A stretch of 64,000 nucleotides of DNA from Photorhabdus namnaonensis (GCF_001684335.1 NZ_LOIC01000095.1:1-64000); one strand, 5' to 3'. Positions 18,004 through 31,301 are shown, counted from the first letter of the stretch. Notes: generated by a model not told the origin, from the sequence alone. Numbers and translations are program-made.

Positions 18004-18468
18004 ATGAAAGAACTTGTTTTATCACTTAAAGATGAAAATGCGACGGTTTCTCTTGGAAGCGCGGTTGCCGCTGCTTGTAATAGTGGTAGTGTAATTTATT
18101 TGTATGGTGATTTGGGCGCTGGTAAAACTACGTTTAGCCGTGGTTTTTTGCAGTTCTTAGGTCATAAAGGGCATGTAAAAAGCCCAACTTATACTTTGGT
18201 TGAGCCTTATGCTTTAACGCCGATGTCGGTTTACCATTTCGATCTTTACCGATTGGCAGATCCAGAAGAGTTGGAATTTATGGGAATACGTGATTATTTC
18301 CATCAAGATGCCATTTGCCTGGTGGAATGGCCTCAGCAAGGAGAAGGCGTATTACCGGACGCAGATATTGAATTACATTTGAGTTACCAGCCAGAAGGGC
18401 GACAGGCACATTTTATTGCTTTGTCTAAATATGGCGAGAGCCTGTTAGATAATTTGAAATATTTATAA
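18004..18468 (+). CDS. tsaE: TsaE, tRNA threonylcarbamoyladenosine ATPase
   Basis: A P-loop ATPase needed with TsaB, TsaC and TsaD for t6A37 in tRNA. The 154-residue product has the Walker A motif [14 protein letters not shown], the family motifs [10 protein letters not shown] and HFDLYRL, and [10 protein letters not shown]. It is the first gene of the tsaE-amiB-mutL-miaA-hfq-hflX run. Its usual upstream partner nnr is absent at this place. Confidence 0.97.
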   Translation: MKELVLSLKDENATVSLGSAVAAACNSGSVIYLYGDLGAGKTTFSRGFLQFLGHKGHVKSPTYTLVEPYALTPMSVYHFDLYRLADPEELEFMGIRDYFHQDAICLVEWPQQGEGVLPDADIELHLSYQPEGRQAHFIALSKYGESLLDNLKYL

Positions 18469-18482
18469 GAGATCATCTGACC

Positions 18483-19766
18483 ATGACGCGTCCTTTAGTC
18501 GCAAAAATGATAAAGAAATGGCAAGTCAGTTTTATGGTAATGGGCTGGCTGTTTATTATGATAAACAGTTTAGTGGTAACAACTGCAACAGCGGCGACTT
18601 TATCCAATATTCACGTCAGTAACAGCATAAATGAATCTAAAGTGACGATGGTTTTTTCAGGTGGTCGCCCTAATTACAGTGTTTTTCCATTGCATTCGCC
18701 AGAGCGTTTAGTGGTAGATATCTATCAATCAGAAAAAATTGTTGGTTTACCCATGAATCTACAGGAGCAGGATTTAGTGAGGAAAATCCGTTCCAGTCAG
18801 TCACCTGATCGACAAAAAAAACGCATTGTATTTGAACTAAATAATAAAGTTAAAGTCAATTCTATAGTACAGCAGTCGGGTAGTGAATATCGGGTGATTT
18901 TTACTCTGCGGGTTTCTGGGGTATCGACTGGTAAGTCTGTTTTTAGGGAGAGCTCACAAGCAGCTACAAGTAAGCCATTACTTACTAACAACAGATTGCA
19001 GACGACAAAGCAGGCTGCTTTGCAAGCAACGTCTAAGGGCAGTCAGCGAGTAGTTGTCGCTATTGATGCAGGACATGGTGGTCAAGACCCCGGTGCGATT
19101 GGGCAACGTGGATTGAAAGAGAAGAATGTGACTATCAGTGTAGCGCGCAAACTTGAAGCATTGTTACGCAATGATCCTATGTTCAAACCCGTTTTGACCC
19201 GTAACGGAGACTATTTTATTTCTGTTGCGGGTCGTTCTGAGGTTGCGCGTAAACATAGCGCGAATATGTTGGTTTCTATTCATGCAGATGCAGCCCCTAA
19301 TCGTAGTGCGCGTGGTGCTTCTGTCTGGGTGTTGTCAAACAAGCGTGCAAACAGTGAATTGGGTAATTGGCTTGAGCAGCATGAGAAACAGTCTGAGTTA
19401 CTGGGTGGCGCAGGAGATGCATTGGCAAATGGTACCGATCCCTATCTAAGCCAGGCGGTGCTGGATCTGCAATTTGGTCACTCCCAACGGGTGGGTTATA
19501 ACGTTGCAGTACAGGTTTTAAGTGAGTTGCGTAAAGTCGGTTTATTACATAAACGTTCACCGGAACATGCTAGCTTAGGTGTGTTACGTTCACCGGATAT
19601 TCCTTCAATTTTAGTGGAAACGGGATTTATCAGTAACTCAGCAGAAGAAACACTGCTTGGTTCCAATGATTTTCAGGATAAGCTGGCAAGTGCTATCCAT
19701 CGAGGATTGCGCAACTATTTTCTAGCGAATCCATTACAAGCGGCACCTAAAACAGCCAAGAAGTAA
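18483..19766 (+). CDS. amiB: N-acetylmuramoyl-L-alanine amidase AmiB
   Basis: A periplasmic, EnvC-activated amidase that splits septal peptidoglycan during daughter-cell separation. The 427-residue product has a signal peptide ending around TATAA, an AMIN domain (RLVVDIYQS, VRKIRSSQSPDRQKKRIVFEL), and an Amidase_3 domain with the zinc ligands in VAIDAGHGGQDPGAIG, H in LVSIHADA and the catalytic Glu in LVETGFISN. It has no LysM repeat. It starts 14 nt after tsaE. Confidence 0.96.
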   Translation: MTRPLVAKMIKKWQVSFMVMGWLFIMINSLVVTTATAATLSNIHVSNSINESKVTMVFSGGRPNYSVFPLHSPERLVVDIYQSEKIVGLPMNLQEQDLVRKIRSSQSPDRQKKRIVFELNNKVKVNSIVQQSGSEYRVIFTLRVSGVSTGKSVFRESSQAATSKPLLTNNRLQTTKQAALQATSKGSQRVVVAIDAGHGGQDPGAIGQRGLKEKNVTISVARKLEALLRNDPMFKPVLTRNGDYFISVAGRSEVARKHSANMLVSIHADAAPNRSARGASVWVLSNKRANSELGNWLEQHEKQSELLGGAGDALANGTDPYLSQAVLDLQFGHSQRVGYNVAVQVLSELRKVGLLHKRSPEHASLGVLRSPDIPSILVETGFISNSAEETLLGSNDFQDKLASAIHRGLRNYFLANPLQAAPKTAKK

Positions 19767-19775
19767 AGGTTAAGT

Positions 19776-21677
19776 ATGGCAATCAAGATCCTACCTCCTC
19801 AATTAGCAAACCAAATAGCGGCTGGCGAAGTCGTAGAACGCCCTGCATCAGTTGTAAAAGAGTTGGTGGAGAATAGCCTTGATGCTGGTGCTAGCCGTAT
19901 TGATATTGAAATTGAGCGTGGTGGAGTAAAACTGATTCGTGTCCGTGATAATGGCTGTGGTATTAACCATCAGGATCTTGCGCTAGCGTTGGCTCGTCAT
20001 GCCACCAGTAAGATCGCCACACTTGATGATTTGGAAGCCATTATCAGTATGGGATTCCGTGGAGAGGCGCTGGCGAGTATCAGTTCAGTTTCACGTCTGA
20101 CATTAACTTCCCGTACTGAAGAACAGCATGAAGCTTGGCAAGCCTACGCGGAAGGGCGGGATATGGCGGTGACAGTGAAGCCGGCGGCACATCCAGTAGG
20201 CAGTACTGTTGAAGTATTGGATCTCTTTTATAATACTCCTGCGCGGCGCAAGTTTCTGCGAACAGAAAAGACAGAATTTGGTCATATTGATGAAGTTGTC
20301 AGACGTATTGCATTGGCGCGCTTGGATGTATTGATCAATTTACATCATAACGGTAAGTTGGTGCGCCAATACCGGCCAGCGAAAGATGAATCACAGTATG
20401 AGCGGCGGTTGGCTTCTATTTGTGGCACCGCTTTTATGCAACGGGCGCTTTCTCTTTCTTGGCAGCATGACGATTTATCGATTAAAGGATGGGTTGTTGA
20501 TCCGATGAATGCTGAAGCGAGTGGAGATATTCAATATTGTTATGTAAACGGGCGTATGATGCGTGATCGCTTAATTAATCATGCTATCCGTCAAGCTTAT
20601 CAAGATTTGCTCCGAGGAGAACAGCAGCCTGCTTATGTTTTATATTTGGAGGTTGATCCGCATCAGGTGGATGTAAATGTGCATCCCGCGAAGCATGAAG
20701 TTCGCTTCCATCAAGCCCGTTTGGTACATGATTTTATCTATCAGGGTGTAACCGCCGTATTAAAACAGCGCGGAAGCGGCGCTGAATTGGATATAGCTTG
20801 CGGTGAGCCTGCTCCGGCATGGGAGCCGGAAAACCGTCCATCAGCAGGGGAAAATCATTTTTCCCGGTCAAACAATGCTACACCTGCGGCGACATCGTCA
20901 CCAAAAGAGGTTTTGTCAAGTAAAGGGAGTGTAGGAGGTTCTCGCGGTGGTGAAAATCGCCAATATCATGGCGATCATTATCAGAAACGTCAGGGTGAGG
21001 CGTATCAGAAACTGATGCAGTCTGTTCCTGAACCTGAAGGCAAAAGAGAGCTGTTTCCGGCAAGAACCGCTCCGGTTATGGCAGAAAAGGTTACTTCGGC
21101 TCCTGTTCAGGTTAAAAATGGCAACCATAGTTTTGGTAAGGTATTGAGTATATATTCATCGTGCTATGCTCTGATTGAATCTCCATTGGGAATTGGATTG
21201 TTATCTTTGCCGGTAGCTGAACGCTGGTTAAGGCGAGCACAGTTAACACCAGCAGTGCAAGGTCTGAAATCACAGCCACTGTTGATACCGCTGAAACTCG
21301 CTCTTAGTAAAGAGGAAGCTGATGCTTTAAATCGTTATAGTGACTTATTAGGTTCTTTTGGTATTGATGCCTCTATATCTCATGGAAAAGCGACACTACG
21401 TGCGGTATCGTTACCATTACGTCAACAAAATCTGCCTAAATTAATTCCTGAGTTGCTAGGTTATTTAGCACAACAGCCATCAGCATCGACAGAACAGGTT
21501 GTCGCTTGGCTTGCTTGTCATATCGGCAGTGAATATGAAACGTGGAATGTTGCGCAGGCGATACAGTTATTAGCTGATGTTGAGCGTCTTTGCCCACAAC
21601 TGGTAAAATCTCCACCAGATGGGTTATTACAATTAATTGATTTACAAGCAGTGGTGGCATCTCTTACTCATGAGTGA
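19776..21677 (+). CDS. mutL: DNA mismatch repair protein MutL
   Basis: MutL couples MutS mismatch recognition to MutH and UvrD. The 633-residue product has the GHKL ATPase motifs [18 protein letters not shown] and [13 protein letters not shown] at residues ~30-110, the [11 protein letters not shown] region, then a low-conservation linker (about residues 335-430) and the dimerisation domain. The C-terminal domain lacks the DQHA(X)2E(X)4E endonuclease motif, as in other species that use MutH. Confidence 0.97.
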   Translation: MAIKILPPQLANQIAAGEVVERPASVVKELVENSLDAGASRIDIEIERGGVKLIRVRDNGCGINHQDLALALARHATSKIATLDDLEAIISMGFRGEALASISSVSRLTLTSRTEEQHEAWQAYAEGRDMAVTVKPAAHPVGSTVEVLDLFYNTPARRKFLRTEKTEFGHIDEVVRRIALARLDVLINLHHNGKLVRQYRPAKDESQYERRLASICGTAFMQRALSLSWQHDDLSIKGWVVDPMNAEASGDIQYCYVNGRMMRDRLINHAIRQAYQDLLRGEQQPAYVLYLEVDPHQVDVNVHPAKHEVRFHQARLVHDFIYQGVTAVLKQRGSGAELDIACGEPAPAWEPENRPSAGENHFSRSNNATPAATSSPKEVLSSKGSVGGSRGGENRQYHGDHYQKRQGEAYQKLMQSVPEPEGKRELFPARTAPVMAEKVTSAPVQVKNGNHSFGKVLSIYSSCYALIESPLGIGLLSLPVAERWLRRAQLTPAVQGLKSQPLLIPLKLALSKEEADALNRYSDLLGSFGIDASISHGKATLRAVSLPLRQQNLPKLIPELLGYLAQQPSASTEQVVAWLACHIGSEYETWNVAQAIQLLADVERLCPQLVKSPPDGLLQLIDLQAVVASLTHE

Positions 21678-22611
21678 TCAGAAAACTCAACATCTACCAA
21701 CGGCAATTTTTGTTATGGGCCCGACGGCATCAGGCAAAACAGCTTTATCTATCGCTTTACGCCAGCATCTTCCGGTGGAATTGATCAGCGTTGATTCTGC
21801 GCTGATTTATCGTGGAATGGATATTGGCACCGCCAAACCAACAACTGAAGAGCAAGCGTTGGCTCCTCATCGTTTAATCGATATTCTGGACCCTTCTCAA
21901 TCTTATTCGGCTGCTGATTTCCGTCGCGATGCGTTGAAGGAAATGGCAGAAATTACCGCCTCTGGCCGTATTCCTCTGTTGGTTGGAGGAACGATGCTCT
22001 ATTTCAAGGCGTTACTTGAAGGTTTATCGCCTTTGCCTTCTGCTGATCCAGTTATTCGGGCGCAAATAGAACAACAGGCGGCAGAACAGGGATGGGATGC
22101 ATTGCATCAGCAATTACAGAAGATTGATCCGGTAGCGGCGTTAAGAATTCATCCTAATGATCCACAGAGGCTTTCTCGGGCACTGGAAGTTTTTCTTATT
22201 TCGGGTAAGACTCTCACTGAACTGACTGAATTGTCGGGAGAATCGCTGCCTTATCATGTTTATCAATTTGCTATTGCACCGGTGGAACGTGAGGTTCTTC
22301 ATCAACGCATTGAGGCGCGTTTTCATCAAATGCTTGAATCAGGGTTTGAAGAGGAAGTTAAAGCACTTTATGCTCGTCATGATTTGCATGTGGATTTACC
22401 TTCTATTCGTTGTGTTGGTTATCGTCAGATGTGGTCTTATCTTTCCGGCGAAATTGACTACGATGAAATGATTTATCGCGGTATTTGTGCGACGCGCCAG
22501 TTGGCAAAGCGTCAGATAACTTGGCTCAGAGGTTGGAAGCCGGTTCATTGGTTGGATAGTTCTCAACCAGAGCAAGCTTTAAGCACAGTTATGCAGGTTG
22601 TTAGTGCATAG
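21670..22611 (+). CDS. miaA: tRNA dimethylallyltransferase MiaA
   Basis: MiaA adds the isopentenyl group to A37 of tRNAs reading UNN codons. The 313-residue product has P-loop [29 protein letters not shown] and [17 protein letters not shown]. The start at 21670 overlaps the end of mutL (ATGAGTGA), indicating coupling, and fits the family; a longer frame from 21637 does not. Confidence 0.97.
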   Translation: MSDQKTQHLPTAIFVMGPTASGKTALSIALRQHLPVELISVDSALIYRGMDIGTAKPTTEEQALAPHRLIDILDPSQSYSAADFRRDALKEMAEITASGRIPLLVGGTMLYFKALLEGLSPLPSADPVIRAQIEQQAAEQGWDALHQQLQKIDPVAALRIHPNDPQRLSRALEVFLISGKTLTELTELSGESLPYHVYQFAIAPVEREVLHQRIEARFHQMLESGFEEEVKALYARHDLHVDLPSIRCVGYRQMWSYLSGEIDYDEMIYRGICATRQLAKRQITWLRGWKPVHWLDSSQPEQALSTVMQVVSA

Positions 22612-22721
22612 GTTTATTGATTGTGTACAATTGATGAGTACCAAAGCGCAATTTTTGAGTAGTTCATTTTTTCGAACCTTTAGGTTCTTAGTTAAAAACA
22701 ACAAAATAAGGAAAATATAGA

Positions 22722-23030
22722 ATGGCTAAGGGGCAATCTTTGCAAGATCCGTTCCTGAACGCATTGCGGCGTGAAAGGGTCCCGGTTTCTATTTATTTGG
22801 TCAACGGCATCAAATTGCAGGGTCAGATTGAATCTTTTGACCAGTTTGTCATTTTACTGAAAAATACGGTTAGCCAGATGGTTTATAAACATGCCATCTC
22901 TACTGTTGTACCTTCCCGCCCAGTTTCTCATCACAGTAGCAATACGAGTGTAGGGGCGAGCGTAGGTAATTATCATTCTGGTGGCGTTTCTGCTCCGGCA
23001 GCACAACAGGAAAGTGATGGCGCTGAATAA
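22722..23030 (+). CDS. hfq: RNA chaperone Hfq
   Basis: Hfq is a hexameric Sm-like protein that matches small RNAs to target mRNAs. In this 102-residue protein, Sm1 and Sm2 are intact ([47 protein letters not shown]), including YKHAI for poly-U binding. The C-terminal tail (residues ~70-102) is Ser/Gly/Ala rich and ends in acidic residues (SDGAE), like the auto-inhibitory tail of E. coli Hfq. An intrinsic terminator follows at 23056-23090. Confidence 0.98.
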   Translation: MAKGQSLQDPFLNALRRERVPVSIYLVNGIKLQGQIESFDQFVILLKNTVSQMVYKHAISTVVPSRPVSHHSSNTSVGASVGNYHSGGVSAPAAQQESDGAE

Positions 23031-23055
23031 GCTTGAGAGCGGTAATAGAATGAAG

Positions 23056-23090
23056 AAAAACATAGGTAGGGGGTTTTACCTATGTTTTTT
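23056..23090 (+). terminator. Intrinsic terminator after hfq
   Basis: AACATAGGTA and TACCTATGTT form a stem around a short G/T-rich loop, followed by a run of six T. The stem is also preceded by A-rich sequence. It lies between hfq and hflX, so hflX is partly uncoupled from hfq. Confidence 0.85.
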
Positions 23091-23126
23091 CCTGTAGCTT
23101 TTTACTCAGCCTGAGAGGTCGCACCT

Positions 23127-24407
23127 TTGTTTGAACGTTATGAAGGCGGCGAACAAGCCGTTGTGGTGCATGTTTTTTTCTCGCAGGATAAAGACACAGA
23201 TAATCTCAGTGAGTTTGAATCACTGGTAATTTCTGCTGGTGTAGTTCCTGTGCAAATTGTCACGGGGAGCAGGAAAGCCCCTCATCCAAAATATTTTGTT
23301 GGAGAAGGTAAGGCGGAAGAGATTGCTGAGGCGGTACAGGCTAGTGGTGCTGATGTTGTGTTGTTTAATCATGCACTCAGTCCTGCGCAGGAACGCAATC
23401 TTGAGCGGCTCTGTCAGTGTCGAGTTATTGACCGCACCGGCGTGATTCTGGATATTTTCGCCCAACGGGCGCGGACTCATGAAGGGAAGTTACAGGTAGA
23501 GTTGGCGCAGTTACGTCATCTTTCTACCCGTCTTGTCCGGGGATGGACTCACCTTGAACGTCAAAAAGGTGGGATTGGTCTGAGAGGGCCGGGGGAAACG
23601 CAGCTTGAGACGGATCGGCGTTTATTACGGGATAAAATCCGTCAGATCCTGAGTCGTCTGAGCCGGGTTGAGAAACAGCGTGAACAGGGGCGTCAAGCGC
23701 GAAATAAAGCGGATATACCGACGGTTTCACTGGTGGGATATACTAACGCTGGTAAATCGAGCTTGTTTAACCGCATGACGGCTGCTGAGGTTTATGCTGC
23801 TGATCAATTGTTCGCTACTCTGGACCCAACGTTGCGACGGATTGAAGTTAATGATGTTGGTACAGTGGTACTGGCTGATACGGTTGGTTTTATTCGTCAT
23901 CTGCCTCATGATCTGGTAGCGGCATTTAAAGCGACATTGCAAGAAACCCGGCAAGCAACATTGTTGCTGCATATTGTTGATGCTGCGGATAGCCGCATCG
24001 ACGAAAATATTGCCGCTGTTGACAGCGTACTGGAAGAAATTGAAGCGCATCGAATTCCGGTACTGTTGGTGATGAATAAGATTGATATGTTGGAAAGCTT
24101 CATACCGCGTATTGATCGCAACGAAGATAACTTACCGGTTAGAGTTTGGTTGTCTGCGCAAACCGGTGAAGGTATCCCGTTATTGTTACAAGCGTTAACG
24201 GAGCGTCTTTCGGGTGAAATTGCACACTACGAATTGCGTTTGCCGCCGGAAGCTGGTCGTTTACGCAGCCGCTTCTATCAATTGCAAGCAATAGAGAAAG
24301 AGTGGATAGAAGAGGACGGTAAAGTTGGTATCGAAGTGAGAATGCCGATTGTTGACTGGCGCCGTCTATGCAAACAAGAACAGGATTTGTTTGATTATGT
24401 TGTCTGA
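23127..24407 (+). CDS. hflX: HflX, ribosome-splitting GTPase
   Basis: HflX dissociates stalled 70S ribosomes after heat stress. The 426-residue product has a glycine-rich N-terminal domain ([34 protein letters not shown]), then G1 [13 protein letters not shown]3 DTVGFI and G4 MNKIDML. The start is TTG at 23127 with GAGAGGT upstream, giving [15 protein letters not shown], which matches the E. coli N-terminus. Confidence 0.97.
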   Translation: MFERYEGGEQAVVVHVFFSQDKDTDNLSEFESLVISAGVVPVQIVTGSRKAPHPKYFVGEGKAEEIAEAVQASGADVVLFNHALSPAQERNLERLCQCRVIDRTGVILDIFAQRARTHEGKLQVELAQLRHLSTRLVRGWTHLERQKGGIGLRGPGETQLETDRRLLRDKIRQILSRLSRVEKQREQGRQARNKADIPTVSLVGYTNAGKSSLFNRMTAAEVYAADQLFATLDPTLRRIEVNDVGTVVLADTVGFIRHLPHDLVAAFKATLQETRQATLLLHIVDAADSRIDENIAAVDSVLEEIEAHRIPVLLVMNKIDMLESFIPRIDRNEDNLPVRVWLSAQTGEGIPLLLQALTERLSGEIAHYELRLPPEAGRLRSRFYQLQAIEKEWIEEDGKVGIEVRMPIVDWRRLCKQEQDLFDYVV

Positions 24408-24512
24408 TGTGCCTGTCAGGTGAATATCAGATAACTTATGTGATTGAGAGTCGGCTTGTTTATAAGAGGCTCTTGGCCTGAAAAACCAATCATAAAAGAA
24501 TGGAGCTAAAAC

Positions 24513-25733
24513 ATGGCGTGGAATCAGCCCGGAAACAACGGACAAGACCGCGACCCGTGGGGGAGCAGCAATAATAGCGGCAATTCCGGCGGGAACAAAA
24601 GTGGTCGAAACCGTGGGGCATCTGATCTCGACGATCTGTTCCGTAAGCTGAGCAGTAAACTCGGGGGTTTTGGTGGGAACAAGGGCGGTAATGGTTCTGA
24701 CCAAGGGGCAAAATTTGGCGGGCGTATTGTTAGCCTTGTCGCTGCTGCTGTCGTCGTGATCTGGGCCGCTAGCGGTTTTTATACGATTAAAGAAACAGAA
24801 CGTGGTGTTGTTACCCGTTTAGGTAAATTTAACCATATTGTGCAGCCTGGTCTGAACTGGAAACCCACATTCATTGATGAAGTTGTTCCAGTTAATGTGG
24901 AATCTGTTCGTGAATTGGCAACCGCGGGCGTGATGCTGACATCAGATGAAAGTGTTGTTCGCGTGGAGATGAACGTACAGTATCGTGTGACTGATGCTGC
25001 CGCTTATCTTTATAGCGTGACAAGTCCTGATAATAGTCTGCGTCAGGCGACGGATAGCGCGGTACGTGGTGTTGTTGGTAAATATACGATGGATAAAATC
25101 TTGACGGCAAACCGTATGGTTGTCCGTGATGATACTCAGCGTGAGTTGGAAAAGACGATTCTTCCGTATCGAATGGGAATAACCTTGTTGGATGTTAACT
25201 TTCAGGCAGCTCGTCCGCCGGAAGAAGTTAAGGCCGCCTTTGACGATGTTATTGCTGCCCGTGAAAATGAACAGCAGTCTATTCGTGAAGCGGAGGCTTA
25301 TTCGAACGAGGTCTTGCCACGTGCTAAAGGTGATGCTCAACGTATCATTGAAGAGGCGAAAGCTTATAAGGCTCGCGTAGTATTAGAAGCGCAGGGGGAA
25401 GTGGCGGGCTTTGCCAAAATGCTGCCTAGGTATAAAGAGGCGCCTGAAATTACCCGTGAACGTCTGTACATTGAAACGATGGAAAAAGTGTTGAGTCGTA
25501 CCCGCAAAGTTATTGTTAATGATCACAACAACAATTTGTTGGTATTGCCATTAGAGCAGATGTTACGTGGCGATGCTTCTGGTGTTAAAAAAGAGGGGAC
25601 AGCTCAATCAGACAATATAGCCGCTTCTGAACCGCGGGTTACTCGTCCAACTTTGCCTTCAAATTCAGGCCGAGGAGCGAATTATAGCCGAACAGATAAT
25701 CTGCGTAATGACATTATCAGGGTAGGGAGATAA
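24513..25733 (+). CDS. hflK: HflK, FtsH protease modulator
   Basis: An SPFH/band 7 membrane protein that forms the cage around FtsH with HflC. The 406-residue product has a Gly/Asn-rich cytoplasmic N-terminus (residues 1-75), one membrane helix (SLVAAAVVVIWAASGFYTI), the band 7 domain and a coiled-coil with ENEQQSIREAEAYSNEVLPR, then a polar tail. The ribosome site TGGAG precedes the ATG. It is followed 5 nt later by hflC. Confidence 0.97.
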   Translation: MAWNQPGNNGQDRDPWGSSNNSGNSGGNKSGRNRGASDLDDLFRKLSSKLGGFGGNKGGNGSDQGAKFGGRIVSLVAAAVVVIWAASGFYTIKETERGVVTRLGKFNHIVQPGLNWKPTFIDEVVPVNVESVRELATAGVMLTSDESVVRVEMNVQYRVTDAAAYLYSVTSPDNSLRQATDSAVRGVVGKYTMDKILTANRMVVRDDTQRELEKTILPYRMGITLLDVNFQAARPPEEVKAAFDDVIAARENEQQSIREAEAYSNEVLPRAKGDAQRIIEEAKAYKARVVLEAQGEVAGFAKMLPRYKEAPEITRERLYIETMEKVLSRTRKVIVNDHNNNLLVLPLEQMLRGDASGVKKEGTAQSDNIAASEPRVTRPTLPSNSGRGANYSRTDNLRNDIIRVGR

Positions 25734-25738
25734 TAATC

Positions 25739-26749
25739 ATGCGTAAGTCATTAATCTTTGTTGTTGCCGCGGCGTTAGTTGTCCTCTATGCCTCTATATT
25801 TATTGTGCAGGAAGGGCAGCGTGGTATCGTACTACGTTTTGGCAAGGTTCTGCGTGATGCGGGAAATAAACCGATTGTTTATGAGCCGGGGTTACATTTC
25901 AAAATACCTTTTGTTGAAGCGGTGAAAACTCTGGATGCTCGTATTCAGACTATGGATATTCAGGCCGACCGTTTCTTGACCAGTGAAAATAAGGACTTGA
26001 TCGTTGATTCTTACCTGAAATGGCGGATTAACGATTTCAGCCGTTATTATCTGGCGACCGGTAATGGTGATATTTCTCAAGCAGAAGTATTGTTAAAGCG
26101 TAAATTCAGTGACCGTCTGCGTTCTGAAATTGGCCGTAAGGATGTGCGTGGGATCGTGACGGATTCCCGAGGTCAATTGACCACAGATGTTCGTGATGCG
26201 CTTAATAAAGGCACAACGGATAAGGAAATAGCGAGTGCAACTGAAGCGGATGATGCTATTGCATCGGCGGCGGCTCGTGTAGAGAGGGAAACGGCAGATA
26301 AACAACCTGCTATCAATCCAAATAGCATGGCGGCATTGGGCATTGAAGTTGTTGATGTGCGTATCAAACAGATCAATTTACCATTGGAAGTTTCAGAAGC
26401 GATTTACCAGCGTATGCGTGCTGAGCGTGAAGCGGTAGCTCGTCGTCATCGTTCTCAAGGTCTGGAAGAAGCAGAAAAACTGCGTGCAGCAGCAGATAAG
26501 CAAGTCATTGAAATACGGGCAGAAGCGGAGCGTGAAGCGCTTACATTGCGTGGTTCTGGCGACGCAGAAGCCGCTAAACTGTTTGCTGATACATTCAGTC
26601 AAGCGCCAGATTTCTATGCCTTTATCCGTAGCTTACGTGCTTACGAGAAAAGCTTTAGCGAAGACGGGAAAGATGTTCTGGTATTAAGCCCAGAAGCTGA
26701 TTTCTTCCGCTATATGAAAGCACCTGAAAAGCGTGCAGTTCAGCACTAA
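25739..26749 (+). CDS. hflC: HflC, FtsH protease modulator
   Basis: Partner of HflK. The 336-residue product has an N-terminal signal anchor (KSLIFVVAAALVVLYASIFIV), a band 7 domain (GQRGIVLRFGKV, PGLHFKIPFVE) and a coiled-coil (QGLEEAEKLRAAADKQ). It ends with the conserved RAYEKSFSEDGKDVLVLSPE. No yjeT-like gene lies between it and purA. Confidence 0.97.
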   Translation: MRKSLIFVVAAALVVLYASIFIVQEGQRGIVLRFGKVLRDAGNKPIVYEPGLHFKIPFVEAVKTLDARIQTMDIQADRFLTSENKDLIVDSYLKWRINDFSRYYLATGNGDISQAEVLLKRKFSDRLRSEIGRKDVRGIVTDSRGQLTTDVRDALNKGTTDKEIASATEADDAIASAAARVERETADKQPAINPNSMAALGIEVVDVRIKQINLPLEVSEAIYQRMRAEREAVARRHRSQGLEEAEKLRAAADKQVIEIRAEAEREALTLRGSGDAEAAKLFADTFSQAPDFYAFIRSLRAYEKSFSEDGKDVLVLSPEADFFRYMKAPEKRAVQH

Positions 26750-26765
26750 TAGAGGCTGAATCTAT

Positions 26766-26786
26766 AGGCCCGCATCCGGCGGGCCT
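26766..26786 (+). terminator. GC-rich hairpin after hflC
   Basis: AGGCCCGC and GCGGGCCT form an 8-bp stem with a 5-nt loop just downstream of hflC. The following T-run is poor (TATCATG), so it is a probable but weak terminator. Confidence 0.55.
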
Positions 26787-26858
26787 TATCATGTCTGGTG
26801 TCTAACAAAAATAACGGATGTGATAAAAATTACTGAAAGGTGTGGGATGAGATGTTAG

Positions 26859-28190
<1,332 letters not shown>

Positions 28191-28212
28191 TAGTACCTAT
28201 GATCAGGTAAAG

Positions 28213-28236
28213 CCGGGCTTTTCAGCCCGGTTTTTT
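28213..28236 (+). terminator. Intrinsic terminator after purA
   Basis: CCGGGCT/AGCCCGG stem with a 4-nt loop and six T residues directly after. Confidence 0.92.
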
Positions 28237-28380
28237 GCTATTTATTGTGGCCTTTTTTGCTTAATGATTAGGGGATCAACATGATTTTGGCCGATTCATG
28301 GCATATAACTTGAACAAGTGCTTATTTTTTCAGTGTGTTCTCGGATATATTAATTTATATCTTATTATCCAGAGGTTGAT

Positions 28381-28806
28381 GTGCAGTTAACGAGTTTTAC
28401 AGATTATGGCTTGCGCGCACTAATTTATATGGCTTCTTTACCGCAAAGCCGGATGACCAGTATTTCTGAAGTCACTGATATTTATGGTGTTTCTCGTAAC
28501 CACATGGTGAAAATTATTAACCAATTGAGCCACTTAGGATTTGTGGCTGCGGTTCGTGGTAAAAACGGCGGTATCCGTTTAGGTAAGCCAGCGAAGGATA
28601 TCAGAATTGGCGATGTTGTTCGCGCTCTCGAACCATTATCATTGGTTAACTGTAGTCAGGAATCTTGCCATATCACGTCTGCGTGTCGTCTGAAGGTAGT
28701 CTTAAATCAGGCAATAGAAAGGTTTTTAGAAGAGCTGGATAAGCATACTTTAGCTGATATGATTGAAGATAATATTCCCCTTTATAAGCTGCTTCTGACC
28801 GAATGA
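28381..28806 (+). CDS. nsrR: NsrR, nitric-oxide-sensing repressor
   Basis: An Rrf2-family Fe-S repressor of NO-detoxification genes. The 141-residue product has a winged helix ([46 protein letters not shown]) and the cluster cysteines in [13 protein letters not shown]. The start is GTG at 28381 with AGAGG 7 nt upstream. It is followed by rnr, as in E. coli. Confidence 0.96.
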   Translation: MQLTSFTDYGLRALIYMASLPQSRMTSISEVTDIYGVSRNHMVKIINQLSHLGFVAAVRGKNGGIRLGKPAKDIRIGDVVRALEPLSLVNCSQESCHITSACRLKVVLNQAIERFLEELDKHTLADMIEDNIPLYKLLLTE

Positions 28807-28850
28807 AGAAATGGCGCAAACAGCCTGCTGATGACAACGGAGGAACAGCC

Positions 28851-31295
28851 ATGTCACAAGATCCTTTTTTGGGACGCGAAGCAGAAAAATACGAATCACC
28901 CATTCCAAGCCGCGAGTACATCTTAGACATTATTGCTAAACATACTGTACCGGTAAGTCGCCAGGAACTGGCGCAAGAACTGAATCTGATTAACGATGAA
29001 GATATTGAAGCGTTACGTCGTCGTTTACGAGCTATGGAACGGGATGGTCAACTGGTTTTCACTCGTCGCCAATGCTATGCCTTGCCGGAAAGATTAGATT
29101 TATTGAAAGGTACGGTTATTGGGCATAGAGATGGTTATGGTTTTCTGCGAGTAGAAGGCCGCAAAGATGATTTTTATCTCTCTGCTGAACAGCTAAAAAT
29201 GGCTATTCATGGTGATGTTGTGCTGGCGCAACCATTGCCTCAGAATCGCAAAGGGCGTAATGAAGCGCGTATCGTTCGTGTATTGGAGCCTAAGACCAGC
29301 CAGATTGTCGGCCGCTATTTTCTTGACTCTGGTATGGGATTTGTCGTGCCGGATGATAGTCGTTTGAGCTTTGATATCCTGATCCCGAAGGATGAAAACG
29401 GTGGCGCTCGCATGGGAAATGTGGTGGTGGTCGAGTTGATTACACGCCCGGTGCGCCGTACAAAAGCTGTCGGTAAAATAGTTGAAGTGTTGGGTGAAAA
29501 GATGGGAACGAATATGGCAGTAGAAATTGCCTTACGTACTCATGAAATTCCCCACAATTGGCCGCCACAGGTGGAAAACCAGATTGCTTCTTTGGATGAG
29601 CAGGTACCAGAATCGGCGAAAAAAGGCCGTGTTGATCTGCGTGCTCTGCCGTTGGTGACAATCGATGGTGAAGATGCCCGTGATTTTGATGATGCCGTTT
29701 ATTGTGAAAGGAAGCGAAGTGGTGGTTGGCGTTTATGGGTTGCCATTGCTGATGTCAGTTATTATGTGCGCCCGCAAACCGCATTAGATACCGAAGCACG
29801 TAACCGGAGTAACTCGGTTTACTTCCCGTCTCAGGTTGTCCCTATGTTGCCGGAGGTGCTTTCTAATGGCCTCTGTTCTCTGAATCCGCAGGTTGATCGC
29901 CTTTGTATGGTGTGTGAGATGACGGTTTCAGCGCAGGGGCGATTATCGTCTTATAAATTTTACGAAGCCGTCATGAATTCTCACGCCCGTCTGACATATA
30001 CCAAAGTATGGCGTATGTTGCAGGGCGATGAAGAGCTGCGTGAGCACTACAAGCCACTGGTTCAACATATTGAGCATCTACATGAGTTGTATCAGGTATT
30101 GGAAAATGCCCGAGAGCAACGTGGCGCAATCTCATTTGAGTCAGAAGAGGCGAAATTTATCTTTAATGCTGAACGTCGTATCGAGCGAATTGAACCGATT
30201 GTTCGCAATGATGCTCATAAGCTGATTGAAGAATGCATGATTCTGGCGAATATTGCTGCGGCGCGTTTCGTAGAAAAAAATGGTGAGCCGGTGCTTTACC
30301 GTATTCATGATCGGCCAAAAGAAGAGAGCATTGTTAACCTGCGCTCGGTTTTCGGCGAATTAGGATTGACACTGCCTGGTGGCATGCAACCAACACCAAA
30401 GGATTATGCGCAACTGATGCATCAAGTGGCTGAACGCCCGGATCATGAGCTATTGCAAACCTTATTACTGCGTTCAATGAAACAGGCAATTTATGATCCG
30501 GAAAACCGGGGTCACTTCGGTCTGTCATTAAATTCTTATGCGCATTTTACCTCACCTATCCGCCGTTACCCGGATCTGGTATTGCATCGGGCGATTAAAT
30601 ATCTGCTGGCGAAACAGCAAGGCATTGTTGAGCAAGGTGGAACACCGACCGGGGGATGGCACAGCGATATGGAACAGATGCTGCAACTGGGTCAACACTG
30701 CTCTATGACAGAGCGCCGCGCAGATGAAGCGACGAGAGATGTCGCCGATTGGCTTAAGTGTGATTTTATGCAAGATCAGGTGGGCAATACTTTTACTGGG
30801 ATTATCACCAGTGTGACAGGTTTTGGTTTCTTTGTTCGCTTGAATGATCTGTTTATTGACGGCTTGGTACATGTTTCCACATTGAGTAATGATTATTATC
30901 ATTTCGATAATGTTGGTCAGCGTTTAGTGGGTGAATATTCGGGTAAAACTTTCCGGTTAGGGGATGAAGTTGAAATTCGTGTGGAAGCGGTTCATATGGA
31001 TGAACGTAATATTGACTTTAAGCTGCTTTCTACTGCCCGAAAAGCCCGGAATGTAGGCAAAACAGCACGCGATAAAGCGAAAAAAGTAGAACTTGGTCGC
31101 GAAAGCAGTAATAAAAAAGGGCGTGGTTACCGTAAAGAGACCCACTTTGAGCCTGATGGCAGCGCTGTTCGTAAAAAGCGATCGGTGGATAAGCCTAAAG
31201 GGGAAAAGAAAAAGGGTAAGACGCTTTCTGCTAAGACTCAGAAAATTGCCGCTAAATTCAAAGCTAAACGGGCTAAGAAAAGCGCAGATAAATAA
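28851..31295 (+). CDS. rnr: Ribonuclease R
   Basis: A processive 3'-5' exoribonuclease that degrades structured RNA and acts in trans-translation and cold shock. The 814-residue product has an N-terminal helix-turn-helix, cold-shock domains, the RNB domain with [15 protein letters not shown] and the S1 domain ([15 protein letters not shown]), ending in a Lys-rich tail from about residue 730. The start at 28851 (MSQDPF) has GGAGG upstream. A frame opening at 28803 inside nsrR is not used by the family. Confidence 0.97.
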   Translation: MSQDPFLGREAEKYESPIPSREYILDIIAKHTVPVSRQELAQELNLINDEDIEALRRRLRAMERDGQLVFTRRQCYALPERLDLLKGTVIGHRDGYGFLRVEGRKDDFYLSAEQLKMAIHGDVVLAQPLPQNRKGRNEARIVRVLEPKTSQIVGRYFLDSGMGFVVPDDSRLSFDILIPKDENGGARMGNVVVVELITRPVRRTKAVGKIVEVLGEKMGTNMAVEIALRTHEIPHNWPPQVENQIASLDEQVPESAKKGRVDLRALPLVTIDGEDARDFDDAVYCERKRSGGWRLWVAIADVSYYVRPQTALDTEARNRSNSVYFPSQVVPMLPEVLSNGLCSLNPQVDRLCMVCEMTVSAQGRLSSYKFYEAVMNSHARLTYTKVWRMLQGDEELREHYKPLVQHIEHLHELYQVLENAREQRGAISFESEEAKFIFNAERRIERIEPIVRNDAHKLIEECMILANIAAARFVEKNGEPVLYRIHDRPKEESIVNLRSVFGELGLTLPGGMQPTPKDYAQLMHQVAERPDHELLQTLLLRSMKQAIYDPENRGHFGLSLNSYAHFTSPIRRYPDLVLHRAIKYLLAKQQGIVEQGGTPTGGWHSDMEQMLQLGQHCSMTERRADEATRDVADWLKCDFMQDQVGNTFTGIITSVTGFGFFVRLNDLFIDGLVHVSTLSNDYYHFDNVGQRLVGEYSGKTFRLGDEVEIRVEAVHMDERNIDFKLLSTARKARNVGKTARDKAKKVELGRESSNKKGRGYRKETHFEPDGSAVRKKRSVDKPKGEKKKGKTLSAKTQKIAAKFKAKRAKKSADK

Positions 31296-31301
31296 TCAAA
31301 G